Shown: positions 36,510 through 44,615 of the stretch, piece by piece | How the letters are laid out: each line of letters opens with the position of its first letter | How positions within the stretch are numbered: position 1 is the stretch's first letter | Origin: Flavihumibacter cheonanensis | Lineage (GTDB): Bacteria; Bacteroidota; Bacteroidia; Chitinophagales; Chitinophagaceae | Assembly: GCF_022352215.1 (NCBI RefSeq) | Contig: NZ_JAKRWF010000003.1 | Location: 229,854 to 293,853 of the forward strand | Reading direction: 5' to 3' | Length of the DNA: 64,000 nt | Notes under the pieces: model-generated | What the model was told of the DNA's origin: nothing | Databases searched by the model: none | The model's input: only the letters and a program-made list of their open reading frames with translations | Program-made: the position numbers and the translations under genes

Positions 36510-36671
36510 CTACTTATATTTTACAAATATCAAAAAGACGCTCATTTTTACAGGCGTATTTTTTCTTTCAGGAACATTTGAATTACTGTCTTTGACAGCT
36601 GGCATATCCTCATTCAATTTTAGGATTGGTCCCATACAATTACCTCCTTTAAATGGACTATCAATTGGAAT
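36510..36671 (-). pseudogene. possible remnant of a TonB-like C-terminal domain
   Basis: Between two plus-strand genes, a minus-strand reading gives SPFKGGNCMGPILKLNEDMP followed by SNVPERKNTPVKMSVFLIFV and a stop. The pattern resembles TonB C-terminal domains of this group (PxFxGG, a spaced N-x-P, then NxAPxG and a VSFIV strand). It has no obvious start and stops early, so a decayed fragment is more likely than a working gene. Chance resemblance is possible. Confidence 0.3.
36532..36564 (+). terminator. probable intrinsic terminator after the XAC2610-like gene
   Basis: AAAAAGACGC pairs with GCGTATTTTT through one mismatch around a 12-base loop, and the second arm runs into a T-run. It lies 28 bases past the stop codon. 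Confidence 0.45.
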
Positions 36672-36708
36672 ATAATTGCTGCATTTGATTCTAAATCTTG
36701 ATACAATC

Positions 36709-37650
36709 ATGGAAATAAACCTGGCTATGAAGAAAAGAAGAAAACAACCTAAACTAAATGTGGTGTTGATTTTAGTTTTGATTTTAATAATAAATTCATT
36801 TTTACATGGACAAATTATTAATGGCCAAAATGAAATCAAAAATGGTAAAAAGTATGGACTATGGATAGAATATTCTTATATGAAATCTTTAGATATAAAT
36901 GGAGAACGTAGATTAATATGGAGACAAAAATCTATGCCTCAATTATCAATACAGGAAGGCCAATATATCAATGGTGAAAGGCAAGGAATTGAAACTGAAG
37001 CCATAAGAGATACGGTGATCTTATCAGAATATAGTTCAAAAATGGTCGGCACCTGGCAGGAGTATGATGAAGCAGGCCATCTAATCAATTCAAAAGATTA
37101 CAAGGAAGCAGCAGCAGAAAAGAACAATGATTCAGATACAGCAGAATACTCCATTACTAAATTTATCCCCGAGGGCTACAACCTACTAGATTCCGCAACA
37201 GGAGATTTAAATCTTGATAAATATCCTGATAAACTATTGGTGTTGAAAATAAATGGGGAAGACTCGATAGCAAAAGATGTGGATCATACAGTAAAAAGAC
37301 CGCTGTTGATTTTAATCGGCCAGGCAAACGAGAGCTTTACACTCGCGGCCCGGAATGACAATGTGGTGTATTGTGTAAACTGCGGTGGAATGATGGGAGA
37401 TCCTTACATGCAGATTGTAATCAAAAAAGGCTATTTCTCTATTGAGCACTATGGCGGAAGCGCCTGGCGCTGGACAAGAATCATCACCTTTAAATATTCA
37501 ACAAACGATAAACAATGGTATTTATATAAAGATGGCGGCGACAGTTATCATACATCAGACCTGGATAAGGTGGAGACGAATATAAAAACCACCAAAGAGT
37601 TTGGGAAAATTGCTTTTGATAAGTTTGATATTTACAGCGATTGGAAGTAA
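36709..37650 (+). CDS. exported protein with CGG-GGSAWRW motifs, function unknown
   Basis: This is an exported protein of about 313 residues (ATG 36709, or ATG 36727). The signal or anchor is VVLILVLILIINSFLHGQ. An N-terminal MORN/YwqK-like stretch (GKKYGLWIEYSY, then EGQYINGERQGIE) precedes a second domain. That domain has GDLNLDKYPDKLLVL (DxNxDxxxD calcium-loop-like), VYCVNCGGMMGDPYMQI and HYGGSAWRWTRIITFKY. The CGGxxGDP and GGSAWRW pair marks a widespread secreted family without an assigned role that I know of. Confidence 0.7.
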   Translation: MEINLAMKKRRKQPKLNVVLILVLILIINSFLHGQIINGQNEIKNGKKYGLWIEYSYMKSLDINGERRLIWRQKSMPQLSIQEGQYINGERQGIETEAIRDTVILSEYSSKMVGTWQEYDEAGHLINSKDYKEAAAEKNNDSDTAEYSITKFIPEGYNLLDSATGDLNLDKYPDKLLVLKINGEDSIAKDVDHTVKRPLLILIGQANESFTLAARNDNVVYCVNCGGMMGDPYMQIVIKKGYFSIEHYGGSAWRWTRIITFKYSTNDKQWYLYKDGGDSYHTSDLDKVETNIKTTKEFGKIAFDKFDIYSDWK

Positions 37651-37668
37651 ACCTTAAAACCTGTTTGC

Positions 37669-37845
37669 ATGAACATTCCATATGGCCTCATTGCAATATT
37701 TATTGCACTATCCTTTTTTTACTATGTAAGTCAAAAATCCAGAATAAGGCGTGAGGAAAAGCAGGAACGATTAAATGAAAAAAGACAAGAATTACTGGAT
37801 ACTCTTGTAAAGAAAAATACACGCAAATCAGAAGACAGTGCTTAG
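37669..37845 (+). CDS. 58-residue single-pass membrane protein
   Basis: ATG 37669 opens a 58-codon frame ending in TAG 37843. The N-terminal ~20 residues are hydrophobic (IPYGLIAIFIALSFFYYV), followed by a strongly charged tail (QKSRIRREEKQERLNEKRQE). It starts 18 bases after the preceding gene. The hydrophobic-then-charged order resembles small membrane proteins. Function unknown. Confidence 0.55.
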   Translation: MNIPYGLIAIFIALSFFYYVSQKSRIRREEKQERLNEKRQELLDTLVKKNTRKSEDSA

Positions 37846-37903
37846 AATCCAACAAAAGTTGAGGATAATATAAACCTATAATATTGATATTCAATTTATT
37901 TCG

Positions 37904-37931
37904 AAATTCGCAATTCACGTATTACGAATTT
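37904..37931. promoter_or_regulatory. inverted repeat upstream of the HTH/nucleotidyltransferase pair
   Basis: AAATTCG (37904-37910) and CGAATTT (37925-37931) are perfect 7-base arms whose centres are 21 bases apart, two helical turns. TACCTTTA (37936-37943), a -7-like box, follows directly. It is a candidate operator for the helix-turn-helix protein. Confidence 0.4.
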
Positions 37932-37947
37932 TCACTACCTTTATTGA

Positions 37948-38460
37948 ATGAGGCAGCACAATGGTATGAGGCCACAAGACGTGGTCATTCTTTTGAAAAT
38001 CATTACAAAAAAAAACAGTCCCTGGCAAAACAAGGATTTGGCAGGAGAACTTTTTATCAGTCCGGCAGAAGTGTCTGACTCACTCTCGCGAAGTGAGGTA
38101 GCAGGATTGATTGATGCATCCAAAAAAGTTGTATTCCGGCAATCCTTGATGGAATTTCTGGAACATGGCTTGCGTTATGTTTTTCCTGCACGTCCCGGCA
38201 CAATGGTTAATGGTATTTATACTGCTCACTCCCACCCATTTATGCAAACAAAATTCCCAAGTGAAATAAATTACGTTTGGAATGAAGCATTTGGTGATGT
38301 TCGAGGATTGACAATTGAACCATTATATAAAAATCAGGTAAAAGCTGCCAAAATTGACCCTGCTCTTTATTTGCTATTGGCATTGCTTGATGTAATTCGG
38401 GTAGGCCGCGTTAGGGAAGTAAAAGTGGCAATTGCAGAACTAAAGAGACAAATATTATGA
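37948..38460 (+). CDS. helix-turn-helix protein, candidate antitoxin
   Basis: This is a 170-residue protein (ATG 37948; ATG 37966 is an alternative). The N-terminal ~70 residues read as a winged helix (QDVVILLKIITKKNSPWQNK, then DLAGELFISPAEVSDSLSRS). The rest has HSHPFMQTKFPSEINYVWNE and PALYLLLALLDVIRVGR. Its stop overlaps the start of the nucleotidyltransferase gene (ATGA), the tight coupling typical of toxin-antitoxin pairs. In AbiE-type pairs the antitoxin is likewise a winged-helix repressor, so this assignment is by analogy. Confidence 0.6.
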   Translation: MRQHNGMRPQDVVILLKIITKKNSPWQNKDLAGELFISPAEVSDSLSRSEVAGLIDASKKVVFRQSLMEFLEHGLRYVFPARPGTMVNGIYTAHSHPFMQTKFPSEINYVWNEAFGDVRGLTIEPLYKNQVKAAKIDPALYLLLALLDVIRVGRVREVKVAIAELKRQIL

Positions 38461-39146
38461 GCCACCAGGAAAATATTTCGCGGATAAAAGCAGTATATAA
38501 TGCTCTCGGCCAATTAAGAAGTGAAGTAGTATTTGTAGGCGGAGCCACAGTATCACTTTATGCTGACAGGCAAGCTGAAGAAACAAGACCAACAGAGGAT
38601 GTTGATATATTAATAGAAATCACCAGTAAAACTGAATTCGCAAAATTGGAAGAACAGCTTAGGGTAATGGGATTTGAAAATGACAAAAAAGCCAAGTTTA
38701 TCGGCCGATATCTTCATTCTGGTATTGTTGTAGATGTAATGCCAACTGAAGAACAAATCCTTGGTTTTATAAATATATGGTACAAAGAAGGGTTTAAAAC
38801 ATCCATAAATTATACAATAGATCCTCAGCACACGGTGAAGATTTTTTCTCCCGCATATTTTATAGCAACTAAAATGGAAGCCTTCAAAAGCCGGGGAAAT
38901 AACGATGGAAGAATGAGTTCAGACTTTGAGGATATTGTATTTGTATGGGGAAACAGAAGGACAATTTGGAAGGAAATGGCTGAAGCGAATCCAAATTTAC
39001 GAAGCTACCTTATTGAAGAATGTAAACAAATTAATAGCAATATATACCTTGAAGAATGGATAGGTTGCCACGCAGGAAACACTGAAGGCATCAAAATAAT
39101 AGAGGCACTCAACAGATTTGTTTCACAATCAAAGAATACCTATTAA
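38457..39146 (+). CDS. AbiEii-like nucleotidyltransferase, candidate toxin
   Basis: The 229 residues have the minimal nucleotidyltransferase signature VVFVGGATVSLYADR then RPTEDVDILIEI: a GG motif followed by D-x-D about 20 residues later. A later GIVVDVMPTEE could supply the third acidic residue. YFIATKMEAFKSRGNNDGRM and SSDFEDIVFVWGNR resemble the helical part of AbiEii/MenT-like toxins. It is translationally coupled to the upstream HTH gene. Acting as a toxin that modifies tRNA is family knowledge, not something seen here. Confidence 0.65.
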   Translation: MSHQENISRIKAVYNALGQLRSEVVFVGGATVSLYADRQAEETRPTEDVDILIEITSKTEFAKLEEQLRVMGFENDKKAKFIGRYLHSGIVVDVMPTEEQILGFINIWYKEGFKTSINYTIDPQHTVKIFSPAYFIATKMEAFKSRGNNDGRMSSDFEDIVFVWGNRRTIWKEMAEANPNLRSYLIEECKQINSNIYLEEWIGCHAGNTEGIKIIEALNRFVSQSKNTY

Positions 39147-39164
39147 TCCTAATCAATTATGTAA

Positions 39165-40412
39165 ATGCGCATATTTTCGTTACTCATCCTTCTTTTCCTG
39201 CACCACCTAAGTTTCGCTCAAACCACACGATTCCAGCAGGAAGTGAATTCCCTTGATTCACTGCTCCGGAAAACCAAGTCATTCAAGCAACAAATCAAAG
39301 GTGACCGAAAACAGCATTACCAGCAAAAGAAAGCGGAACTGCTGGTAAGCCCTGACACTACGCTCGCCTGGCAACGCTTTCTCTTATTAACGAAACTACT
39401 GGACCTTGTGAAGGATAATCACCTGGGTTTTTATCAACGGGTAAATTACCAGCTATTCAAAACCAGGGAACAAATCGATTCATTATTTGCTGCTGACTAT
39501 TTCCGTGATGTGCCTTCCGTAACCTGGAACCTTGATTCATTGAAAGAGGAATTAGCCCGTAAATCCAAAGAGGACATAGAGGGGATTTTTCACTATGGTA
39601 GCGATTTCAATCTGGGCATCTTAAAAACCGGTGAGCAACAATACATGGGGGTGGTACTGGAATCCTCAACCCCTTATGTAAAGCCCGGACACATCATGGC
39701 CTGGTTAAGCGAAAAAGAAAACAATCGGTTTTCGGCCATTTACCTGCACCCGGTTACCAAGCATTTCAATTACTACGCTACTGAGCGCTATGCCAATCAA
39801 CAACTCATGTATTCCAAATTGTATCCATCCAATTATACGGGTATTTACACAAAAGAGCTAAACCTACCGGATTATTGCAATTTGCCAGATACGGCCAGTC
39901 CTTTTTTATTGAGTAAGCCGATGCCTTCCGTACAATATGTACGCGTGAGCAGTTTTTCCAATAATGGAAAGCGGAGGCAACAATCTGATAGTCTGTATCA
40001 ATTGCTTACCCGCTCTGAACCACAGCCTACTATTGTTTTTGATTTACGCAATAACACCGGCGGTGCTGCTTCCATGGCAAAGCCGTATATCAAGTGGATC
40101 AGGCAAATACGGAAAAAATCACGTGTGATAGTATTAATCAACGCTTATACTATCAGCCAGGGAGAAATAACTGCACAAAGATTATCCAGACTGAAAGGGG
40201 TTGTACTGGCTGGTCAGTCAACCAAAGGCATGCTTGCCTATGGCAGTAACTATGGCAGGCATATTCCTATAGCAGGGGGAGAATTTGTTTTTTATCCAAC
40301 CGATATGCGAACGCCTGGTATGTTTAAATTTGAAGATATTGGGATTCAACCGGATATTGAATTATCAAATCAGGAAGACTGGTTGAAACAGGTTAATAAA
40401 ATATGGCGATAG
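39165..40412 (+). CDS. exported S41-family peptidase-like protein
   Basis: The 415 residues have a signal peptide (FSLLILLFLHHLSFAQ). The C-terminal half holds the S41 core: PTIVFDLRNNTGGAASMAKP, VIVLINAYTISQGEITAQRL (candidate Ser nucleophile) and VVLAGQSTKGMLAYGSNYGR. There is no clear PDZ domain. It starts 18 bases after the nucleotidyltransferase gene. Substrates unknown. Confidence 0.8.
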   Translation: MRIFSLLILLFLHHLSFAQTTRFQQEVNSLDSLLRKTKSFKQQIKGDRKQHYQQKKAELLVSPDTTLAWQRFLLLTKLLDLVKDNHLGFYQRVNYQLFKTREQIDSLFAADYFRDVPSVTWNLDSLKEELARKSKEDIEGIFHYGSDFNLGILKTGEQQYMGVVLESSTPYVKPGHIMAWLSEKENNRFSAIYLHPVTKHFNYYATERYANQQLMYSKLYPSNYTGIYTKELNLPDYCNLPDTASPFLLSKPMPSVQYVRVSSFSNNGKRRQQSDSLYQLLTRSEPQPTIVFDLRNNTGGAASMAKPYIKWIRQIRKKSRVIVLINAYTISQGEITAQRLSRLKGVVLAGQSTKGMLAYGSNYGRHIPIAGGEFVFYPTDMRTPGMFKFEDIGIQPDIELSNQEDWLKQVNKIWR

Positions 40413-40445
40413 TAACCAATAATTCCAAATCACTTCACATACAAT

Positions 40446-40886
40446 ATGACAACCAAAAATTTAAAAGATAATGAAGGAAATCTGGTTACAGAAGCTTCCA
40501 AGAAAAAGAGATTTTTCAACTTTTTAATAGACACGAGTATCTGGTTTATTTTTTTATACTTTTTGGGATACCTTGCAAGAACCTTCCCCTCCATTGATTA
40601 CATATTCATTGGTCTGCTTTGGTTTTTTGTTTTAGGCGCATATTCCATATTAAGCGAATACTTTTTCAGAAAAACGATCGGAAAATATATTACAAAAACG
40701 AAGGTGGTTTTCAAGAAAGGGGTACAACCTGAATTCCGGCTTTTCCTGATCAGAACATGGTCTAGGGCCATTCCTTTTGAATTTTTATCCCTTGGTTTAG
40801 GAGCTGACGCTAAAGCCTGGCACGATGTATTATCGAGAACAATGGTAGTTGAAGATGGTGAGTTTCAAAAAAGTGAAAACGGATAA
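40446..40886 (+). CDS. RDD-family membrane protein
   Basis: This is a 146-residue protein with two hydrophobic segments (TSIWFIFLYFLGYLA and YIFIGLLWFFVLGAYSILSEY). The motif KKRFFNFLIDTSIW is the R..D start of RDD domains, and RKTIGKYITKTKVV followed by LIRTWSRAIPFE completes it. RDD proteins are of mostly unknown or transport-related role. A Crp-family gene begins one base after its stop. Confidence 0.8.
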   Translation: MTTKNLKDNEGNLVTEASKKKRFFNFLIDTSIWFIFLYFLGYLARTFPSIDYIFIGLLWFFVLGAYSILSEYFFRKTIGKYITKTKVVFKKGVQPEFRLFLIRTWSRAIPFEFLSLGLGADAKAWHDVLSRTMVVEDGEFQKSENG

Positions 40887-40887
40887 T

Positions 40888-41460
40888 ATGGTAGCGCAAC
40901 TCCTAAAAGAATTTTTTGACCCCTACATAAAACTGGAGCTCCAGGTATGGCGCAATTTTGAACAATTGGGTGAAGTGATTCAGTACCCGAAAGAAACTAT
41001 TCTCAAGCCTGCCGGCACTGTGGAGAAATACATGAATTTCATCATGGAAGGCTCAGGAGGAAACCTGATCTGGAAGAAGAATAACTTTGTTTGTATTGAT
41101 ATCTCTTTTGACCGAGATTTTCTGAACGATTATATGTCTTTCACTACTAGGCAACCTACTCCGATCGAAGTGAGGTTGTTTGAAGACAGTACTATTTTCC
41201 GGATTAGTTACCAGGAGTTTCAAAAGACCTTTGCTTCCGATGCCAAAGGTGAAAAAGTAACCCGAATTGCAGCGGAAGCCAGCTTTATCTACAAACAAAA
41301 CCAGCAGATCGACTTATTGACCAAAACTGCCAGGGAGCGATACCTTGAGATGCTGAAAACCAATCCCAATATTACCCGAACCCCACTTAAATACCTCGCG
41401 TCCTACCTGGGTATTACGCCTCAAAGTCTCAGCAGGATCCGGTCCGGCAAACTAAGCTGA
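40888..41460 (+). CDS. Crp/Fnr-family transcriptional regulator
   Basis: The 190 residues start at ATG 40888, immediately after the RDD gene. An N-terminal cyclic-nucleotide-binding-type beta-roll (ETILKPAGTVEKYMNFIMEG) is followed by a long helix and the DNA-binding helices TRTPLKYLASYLGITPQSLS and RIRSG. The phosphate-binding cassette of cAMP receptors is not conserved, so another ligand or none is likely. Two palindromes lie between its stop and the next gene. A second Crp-type gene occurs near 51 kb. Confidence 0.85.
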   Translation: MVAQLLKEFFDPYIKLELQVWRNFEQLGEVIQYPKETILKPAGTVEKYMNFIMEGSGGNLIWKKNNFVCIDISFDRDFLNDYMSFTTRQPTPIEVRLFEDSTIFRISYQEFQKTFASDAKGEKVTRIAAEASFIYKQNQQIDLLTKTARERYLEMLKTNPNITRTPLKYLASYLGITPQSLSRIRSGKLS

Positions 41461-41461
41461 C

Positions 41462-41475
41462 TTACCAAATGGTAA
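41462..41475. promoter_or_regulatory. palindrome TTACCA-AA-TGGTAA after the Crp-type gene
   Basis: Perfect six-base arms with a two-base centre begin two bases after the Crp stop codon and 35 bases before the CPBP protease start. It is a candidate site for the adjacent Crp-type regulator. Confidence 0.5.
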
Positions 41476-41477
41476 CT

Positions 41478-41497
41478 GCTGTACTGCCTTGTACAGC
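41478..41497. promoter_or_regulatory. second palindrome GCTGTAC-N6-GTACAGC
   Basis: Perfect seven-base arms around TGCCTT adjoin the first palindrome and end one base before TATTTTCG (41498-41505), a seven-of-eight -7 box. It could be an operator, or the stem of a terminator for the Crp gene, since T-rich sequence follows. Confidence 0.5.
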
Positions 41498-41509
41498 TAT
41501 TTTCGCAGT

Positions 41510-42220
41510 ATGCCACCAACCATTACTGCTAACTCATCACCAAAAATTCCGGCAACCCAGTTGTTGTTGGTACTGTTCGGATTTCCGATCATTTCCACCC
41601 TGCTATCCCTGCTGTTACTGAAGAAAGAAGCATTTACAGCAGCCGGATTTGATTTCATCCTCTTTTTCTGGATCCTGGTTACGGTATGGTACCTGGTCCA
41701 AATCCTGCTCATTTCCCGGATACTAAAAAAAGCTGGTCTTAATTGGGAATTTTTGAATTATTCTTTGAATAATAAACAAACGCTTTTTTTTATCGCAGGT
41801 TACTTCTTGGTTGGGTTTGGGATTGTTGCCTTTATTGAAATAGCTCTCGCCAATATGCAGGTGGATCCCGCCAGGTTAGCTTCGGTCTACTCTCTTATTC
41901 CCAAAACAACTGGCGCAAGGATCCTCTTTGTTATCATGGGACTCACGGCGGGTATTTCAGAAGAGATCGTATATCGCGGGTTTGCTATCCGGGCATTGGA
42001 AAGTCATCGGGTTAATAAATGGCTCGCTGTAGCGTTGGCGGCCATCCCTTTTGTTTTCCAACACGGACTAAAATCCATCGACCAGTTTTGGTGGTTCCTG
42101 ATTTGGGGATTGGCATTTGGGGTTATATTACTATTTAGCAGGCGACTTTATATCACCATCATCATTCACTGGCTGGTTATCTTATCTGCGTTGTTTGGGG
42201 TTTTCCAGGCGGTGCAATAG
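41510..42220 (+). CDS. CPBP-family intramembrane glutamic endopeptidase
   Basis: The 236 residues start at ATG 41510; TTG 41489 would fall inside the palindromic region. There are about six membrane segments. The CPBP/CAAX-protease motifs are SEEIVYRGFAIRAL (E-E-x3-R), FVFQHGLKS (His) and ITIIIHWLVI (His). Known members process prenylated proteins or bacteriocins, or affect phage and immunity phenotypes; its role here is open. It is controlled with, or by, the upstream Crp-type regulator, judging from spacing. Confidence 0.85.
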   Translation: MPPTITANSSPKIPATQLLLVLFGFPIISTLLSLLLLKKEAFTAAGFDFILFFWILVTVWYLVQILLISRILKKAGLNWEFLNYSLNNKQTLFFIAGYFLVGFGIVAFIEIALANMQVDPARLASVYSLIPKTTGARILFVIMGLTAGISEEIVYRGFAIRALESHRVNKWLAVALAAIPFVFQHGLKSIDQFWWFLIWGLAFGVILLFSRRLYITIIIHWLVILSALFGVFQAVQ

Positions 42221-42227
42221 ATTCGCA

Positions 42228-42908
42228 TTAATATCCTGTTTCCATTCCGCTATTAACAATGGCGTCAAACTCCGCCTGAGAAATAAATTGAGGAGTATAG
42301 GAACCTCCAACTTTCAGGATATTCTTATAAAATGATCGCAGGTGATTACGACTTCCTTTCATCAGCATTTCATAAACCAATCGTATGTCCTGATTATCAA
42401 TATTGATTAGCTGATTCTTTAAATCAAACAGATCCAGATCTTCAATAGTCGCACCTACTATATACGCTTCTAAAATACTCGTATTTCCTTTTGCCACAAG
42501 TTGGTTATAGAGTTGCTGTAGCGATGTGTCTCTAAACACACCAACTGGATTTGAACCAACGGGATCTGTTAAACCATATTTATTCAACAATAACAAAACC
42601 GTGTTCATGTGAGTGAGTTCACTGGCAGAAATATTGGTAAAAATCTTTACCCCCCATTTATTGTACAAACTAATATATACATCCTTTGCCAGTTTCTCTT
42701 CTTCCCGCATAAACGACAAGGAGGCTAATTCTGCAGTATTCAATGGCTCTTTGGGTAAGCTTTTTATTTGTGCTTCCAGACTAGTGTAATTAAAGTTATC
42801 AGTATAATTATCCACTTGATCTGAAACATCCTCTTTTGTACAGGAAAATAGAAACAATGAAACTGCTAACAGGAAGAGTTTGCCTATATTTTTAGCTGAG
42901 TTTTTCAT
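42228..42908 (-). CDS. DUF2202 ferritin-like lipoprotein
   Basis: This 226-residue lipoprotein (LLAVSLFLFSC) has DUF2202 helices: LSFMREEEKLAKDVYISLYN, NISASELTHMNTVLLLL and LYNQLVAKGNTSILEAYIVG, then MLMKGSRNHLRSFYKNI. Glu, His and Glu residues at ferritin-like spacing suggest a di-metal site. The gene is convergent with the CPBP gene (7-base gap) and divergent from the serine hydrolase gene. The 159-base spacer before it contains GTAAC-TGTA-GTTAC (42954-42967) and no clear promoter box. Confidence 0.85.
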   Translation of the reverse strand: MKNSAKNIGKLFLLAVSLFLFSCTKEDVSDQVDNYTDNFNYTSLEAQIKSLPKEPLNTAELASLSFMREEEKLAKDVYISLYNKWGVKIFTNISASELTHMNTVLLLLNKYGLTDPVGSNPVGVFRDTSLQQLYNQLVAKGNTSILEAYIVGATIEDLDLFDLKNQLINIDNQDIRLVYEMLMKGSRNHLRSFYKNILKVGGSYTPQFISQAEFDAIVNSGMETGY

Positions 42909-43067
42909 TGTGAAGAATTTTGTTCAAGTTACCATAAGTCACCTTGTCGTTTAGTAACTGTAGTTACACAATAATCAACCTCAATCTTACGTTACCGATT
43001 TTTGTAATACGAGAGATTAAACTTTCGGCAAAAAAGCGCGTCCAAAGAAAAATCAAGTTCCAATTTT

Positions 43068-44141
43068 ATGAAACCAATCGCCTACCTGCTGCTTATCCTT
43101 GTATCTTTTTCAAGCTGTAGTAAAGACAATATTGATGGGCCAACTACGCCCCCTGAAACCATGTACTTCCCTCCTGTTTCGGGGAATTTCACCTGGGAAA
43201 CCACCAGCCTGTCCAGCCTCGGATGGAAGCAGAATGCAGTTCAGCCCCTGAAAGATTTTCTTGCTGCTAATAATACCAAATCCTTTATGATCCTGGTAAA
43301 TGGCCGGATTGTGATGGAAGAATATTTCAATGGCCACAATGCAAGCACTGAATGGGAATGGAACAGCGCCGGTAAAACCCTGGTTGCTACTACCACCGGC
43401 CTGGCTGCCCAGGATGGATTGGTGAACATCAATAATAAAGCATCCGATTATTTGGGAACGGGCTGGACAAGCATGCCGCTTGAGAAAGAGAACCTGATCA
43501 CAGTAAAACATTTGCTGACAATGACATCCGGCAATGATGACACCAAACAATTAATGATCAAGTCCAACCTGACCTATGTTGCCGATGCTGGCACCCGTTG
43601 GGCCTATAGCAATATTTTTCAAAAACTGACCGATGTGGTGGCGGAAGCCAGCAACCAGGAATTTGAAGCGTACTTCAATGCCAAACTCAAAAATAAAATC
43701 GGTATGGATGGCAGATGGAATTTCGGTACCATCTTTACGATCTATCACAGTACTGCCAGAAGTATGGCAAGATTTGGCATCCTTGCCCTGAACAAAGGAA
43801 AATGGAATACAGAGCAGGTCGTGAATGAAGCATTCATTACTGCAAGCACTACCACCTCCCAGGCCATCAATCCCTCTTACGGTTATATGTGGTGGTTAAA
43901 TGGCAAATCCAAGTATATGTTACCAAGTGATCAGACCGTGTACCAGGGAACATTGATCCCGAATGCTCCTGCAGATATGTTCGCAGGTATGGGTGCCGGT
44001 GATCAGCGCGTATATGTAATCCCCAGCAAAAAAATGGTAGTGATTCGGATGGGACAGGCATCGAATCCGGACAATCCTGATTTTGCAGTATCAGGATTTG
44101 ACAATGCGCTTTGGGAGAAAATCAGTGCGGTGATTAATTGA
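43068..44141 (+). CDS. serine hydrolase (class C beta-lactamase fold) lipoprotein
   Basis: This 357-residue lipoprotein has the lipobox ILVSFSSC. The S-x-x-K motif is WNSAGKTLVATTTG, and the Y-x-N motif is RWAYSNIFQKL. AGMGAGDQRVYVIPSKKMVV marks the C-terminal strand near the usual KTG position. Family members include esterases, D-aminopeptidases and beta-lactamases; no specific activity can be assigned. A second hydrolase of this fold is encoded at 45.8 kb. Confidence 0.85.
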   Translation: MKPIAYLLLILVSFSSCSKDNIDGPTTPPETMYFPPVSGNFTWETTSLSSLGWKQNAVQPLKDFLAANNTKSFMILVNGRIVMEEYFNGHNASTEWEWNSAGKTLVATTTGLAAQDGLVNINNKASDYLGTGWTSMPLEKENLITVKHLLTMTSGNDDTKQLMIKSNLTYVADAGTRWAYSNIFQKLTDVVAEASNQEFEAYFNAKLKNKIGMDGRWNFGTIFTIYHSTARSMARFGILALNKGKWNTEQVVNEAFITASTTTSQAINPSYGYMWWLNGKSKYMLPSDQTVYQGTLIPNAPADMFAGMGAGDQRVYVIPSKKMVVIRMGQASNPDNPDFAVSGFDNALWEKISAVIN

Positions 44142-44165
44142 GTAAAATAGCACCTATTCTATTTT

Positions 44166-44186
44166 TTGTAAATTAGTTGTAAATTA
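44166..44186 (+). promoter_or_regulatory. direct repeat TTGTAAATTA before the Xre/RES pair
   Basis: TTGTAAATTA occurs at 44166-44175 and 44177-44186, an 11-base step of about one helical turn, ending seven bases before the antitoxin ATG. Such repeats are typical operators for autoregulating antitoxins. Confidence 0.5.
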
Positions 44187-44192
44187 ATCAGC

Positions 44193-44615
44193 ATGGAGAA
44201 CTATGAAATTAAATTGACAGCGGAAATCCCTCTGCAAATCAATGATAGTGAGATCCTCTATTTTCTCCACAGTAAAGAGATTAATTCGAATTATTTAAAT
44301 GCTATCAAAAAACTAACAAATTTTAATGATGAGGTGCTAGCTGAATGGTTAAATCTTAGTGTTAAGACCTACAGGGAATATCGTAAGCCTAAAAGTATTT
44401 TTAAAGAAAACATCAAAGAACATATTCTGTTGTTATTGGCCTTAATGAAACACGGAATTAATGTTTTTGGCTCAGCTAAAGCATTTGAACAGTGGCTAAA
44501 TACATCCAACTTCCATTTTGATAATTCGAAACCTACAACCTTTTTAAATACCGTAACAGGCATCAAATTCGTCGATGATAGATTAACCGCAATAGAGTAT
44601 GGAGATAATGTGTGA
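44193..44615 (+). CDS. Xre/MbcA/ParS-type antitoxin
   Basis: The 140 residues contain LAEWLNLSVKTYREYRKPKS, a helix-turn-helix-like segment. The DUF2384 toxin-binding part reads HILLLLALMKHGINVFGSAK, FEQWLNTSNFHFDNSKPTTF and LNTVTGIKFVDDRLTAIEYG. It ends at the base before the RES gene. In RES-Xre systems this protein neutralises the toxin and represses the operon. Confidence 0.85.
   Translation: MENYEIKLTAEIPLQINDSEILYFLHSKEINSNYLNAIKKLTNFNDEVLAEWLNLSVKTYREYRKPKSIFKENIKEHILLLLALMKHGINVFGSAKAFEQWLNTSNFHFDNSKPTTFLNTVTGIKFVDDRLTAIEYGDNV

Noticed and set aside
43110-43550. Minus-strand open frame opposite the serine hydrolase gene.
   Set aside because: It is an antisense shadow; the plus-strand frame has the lipobox, S-x-x-K and Y-x-N motifs.
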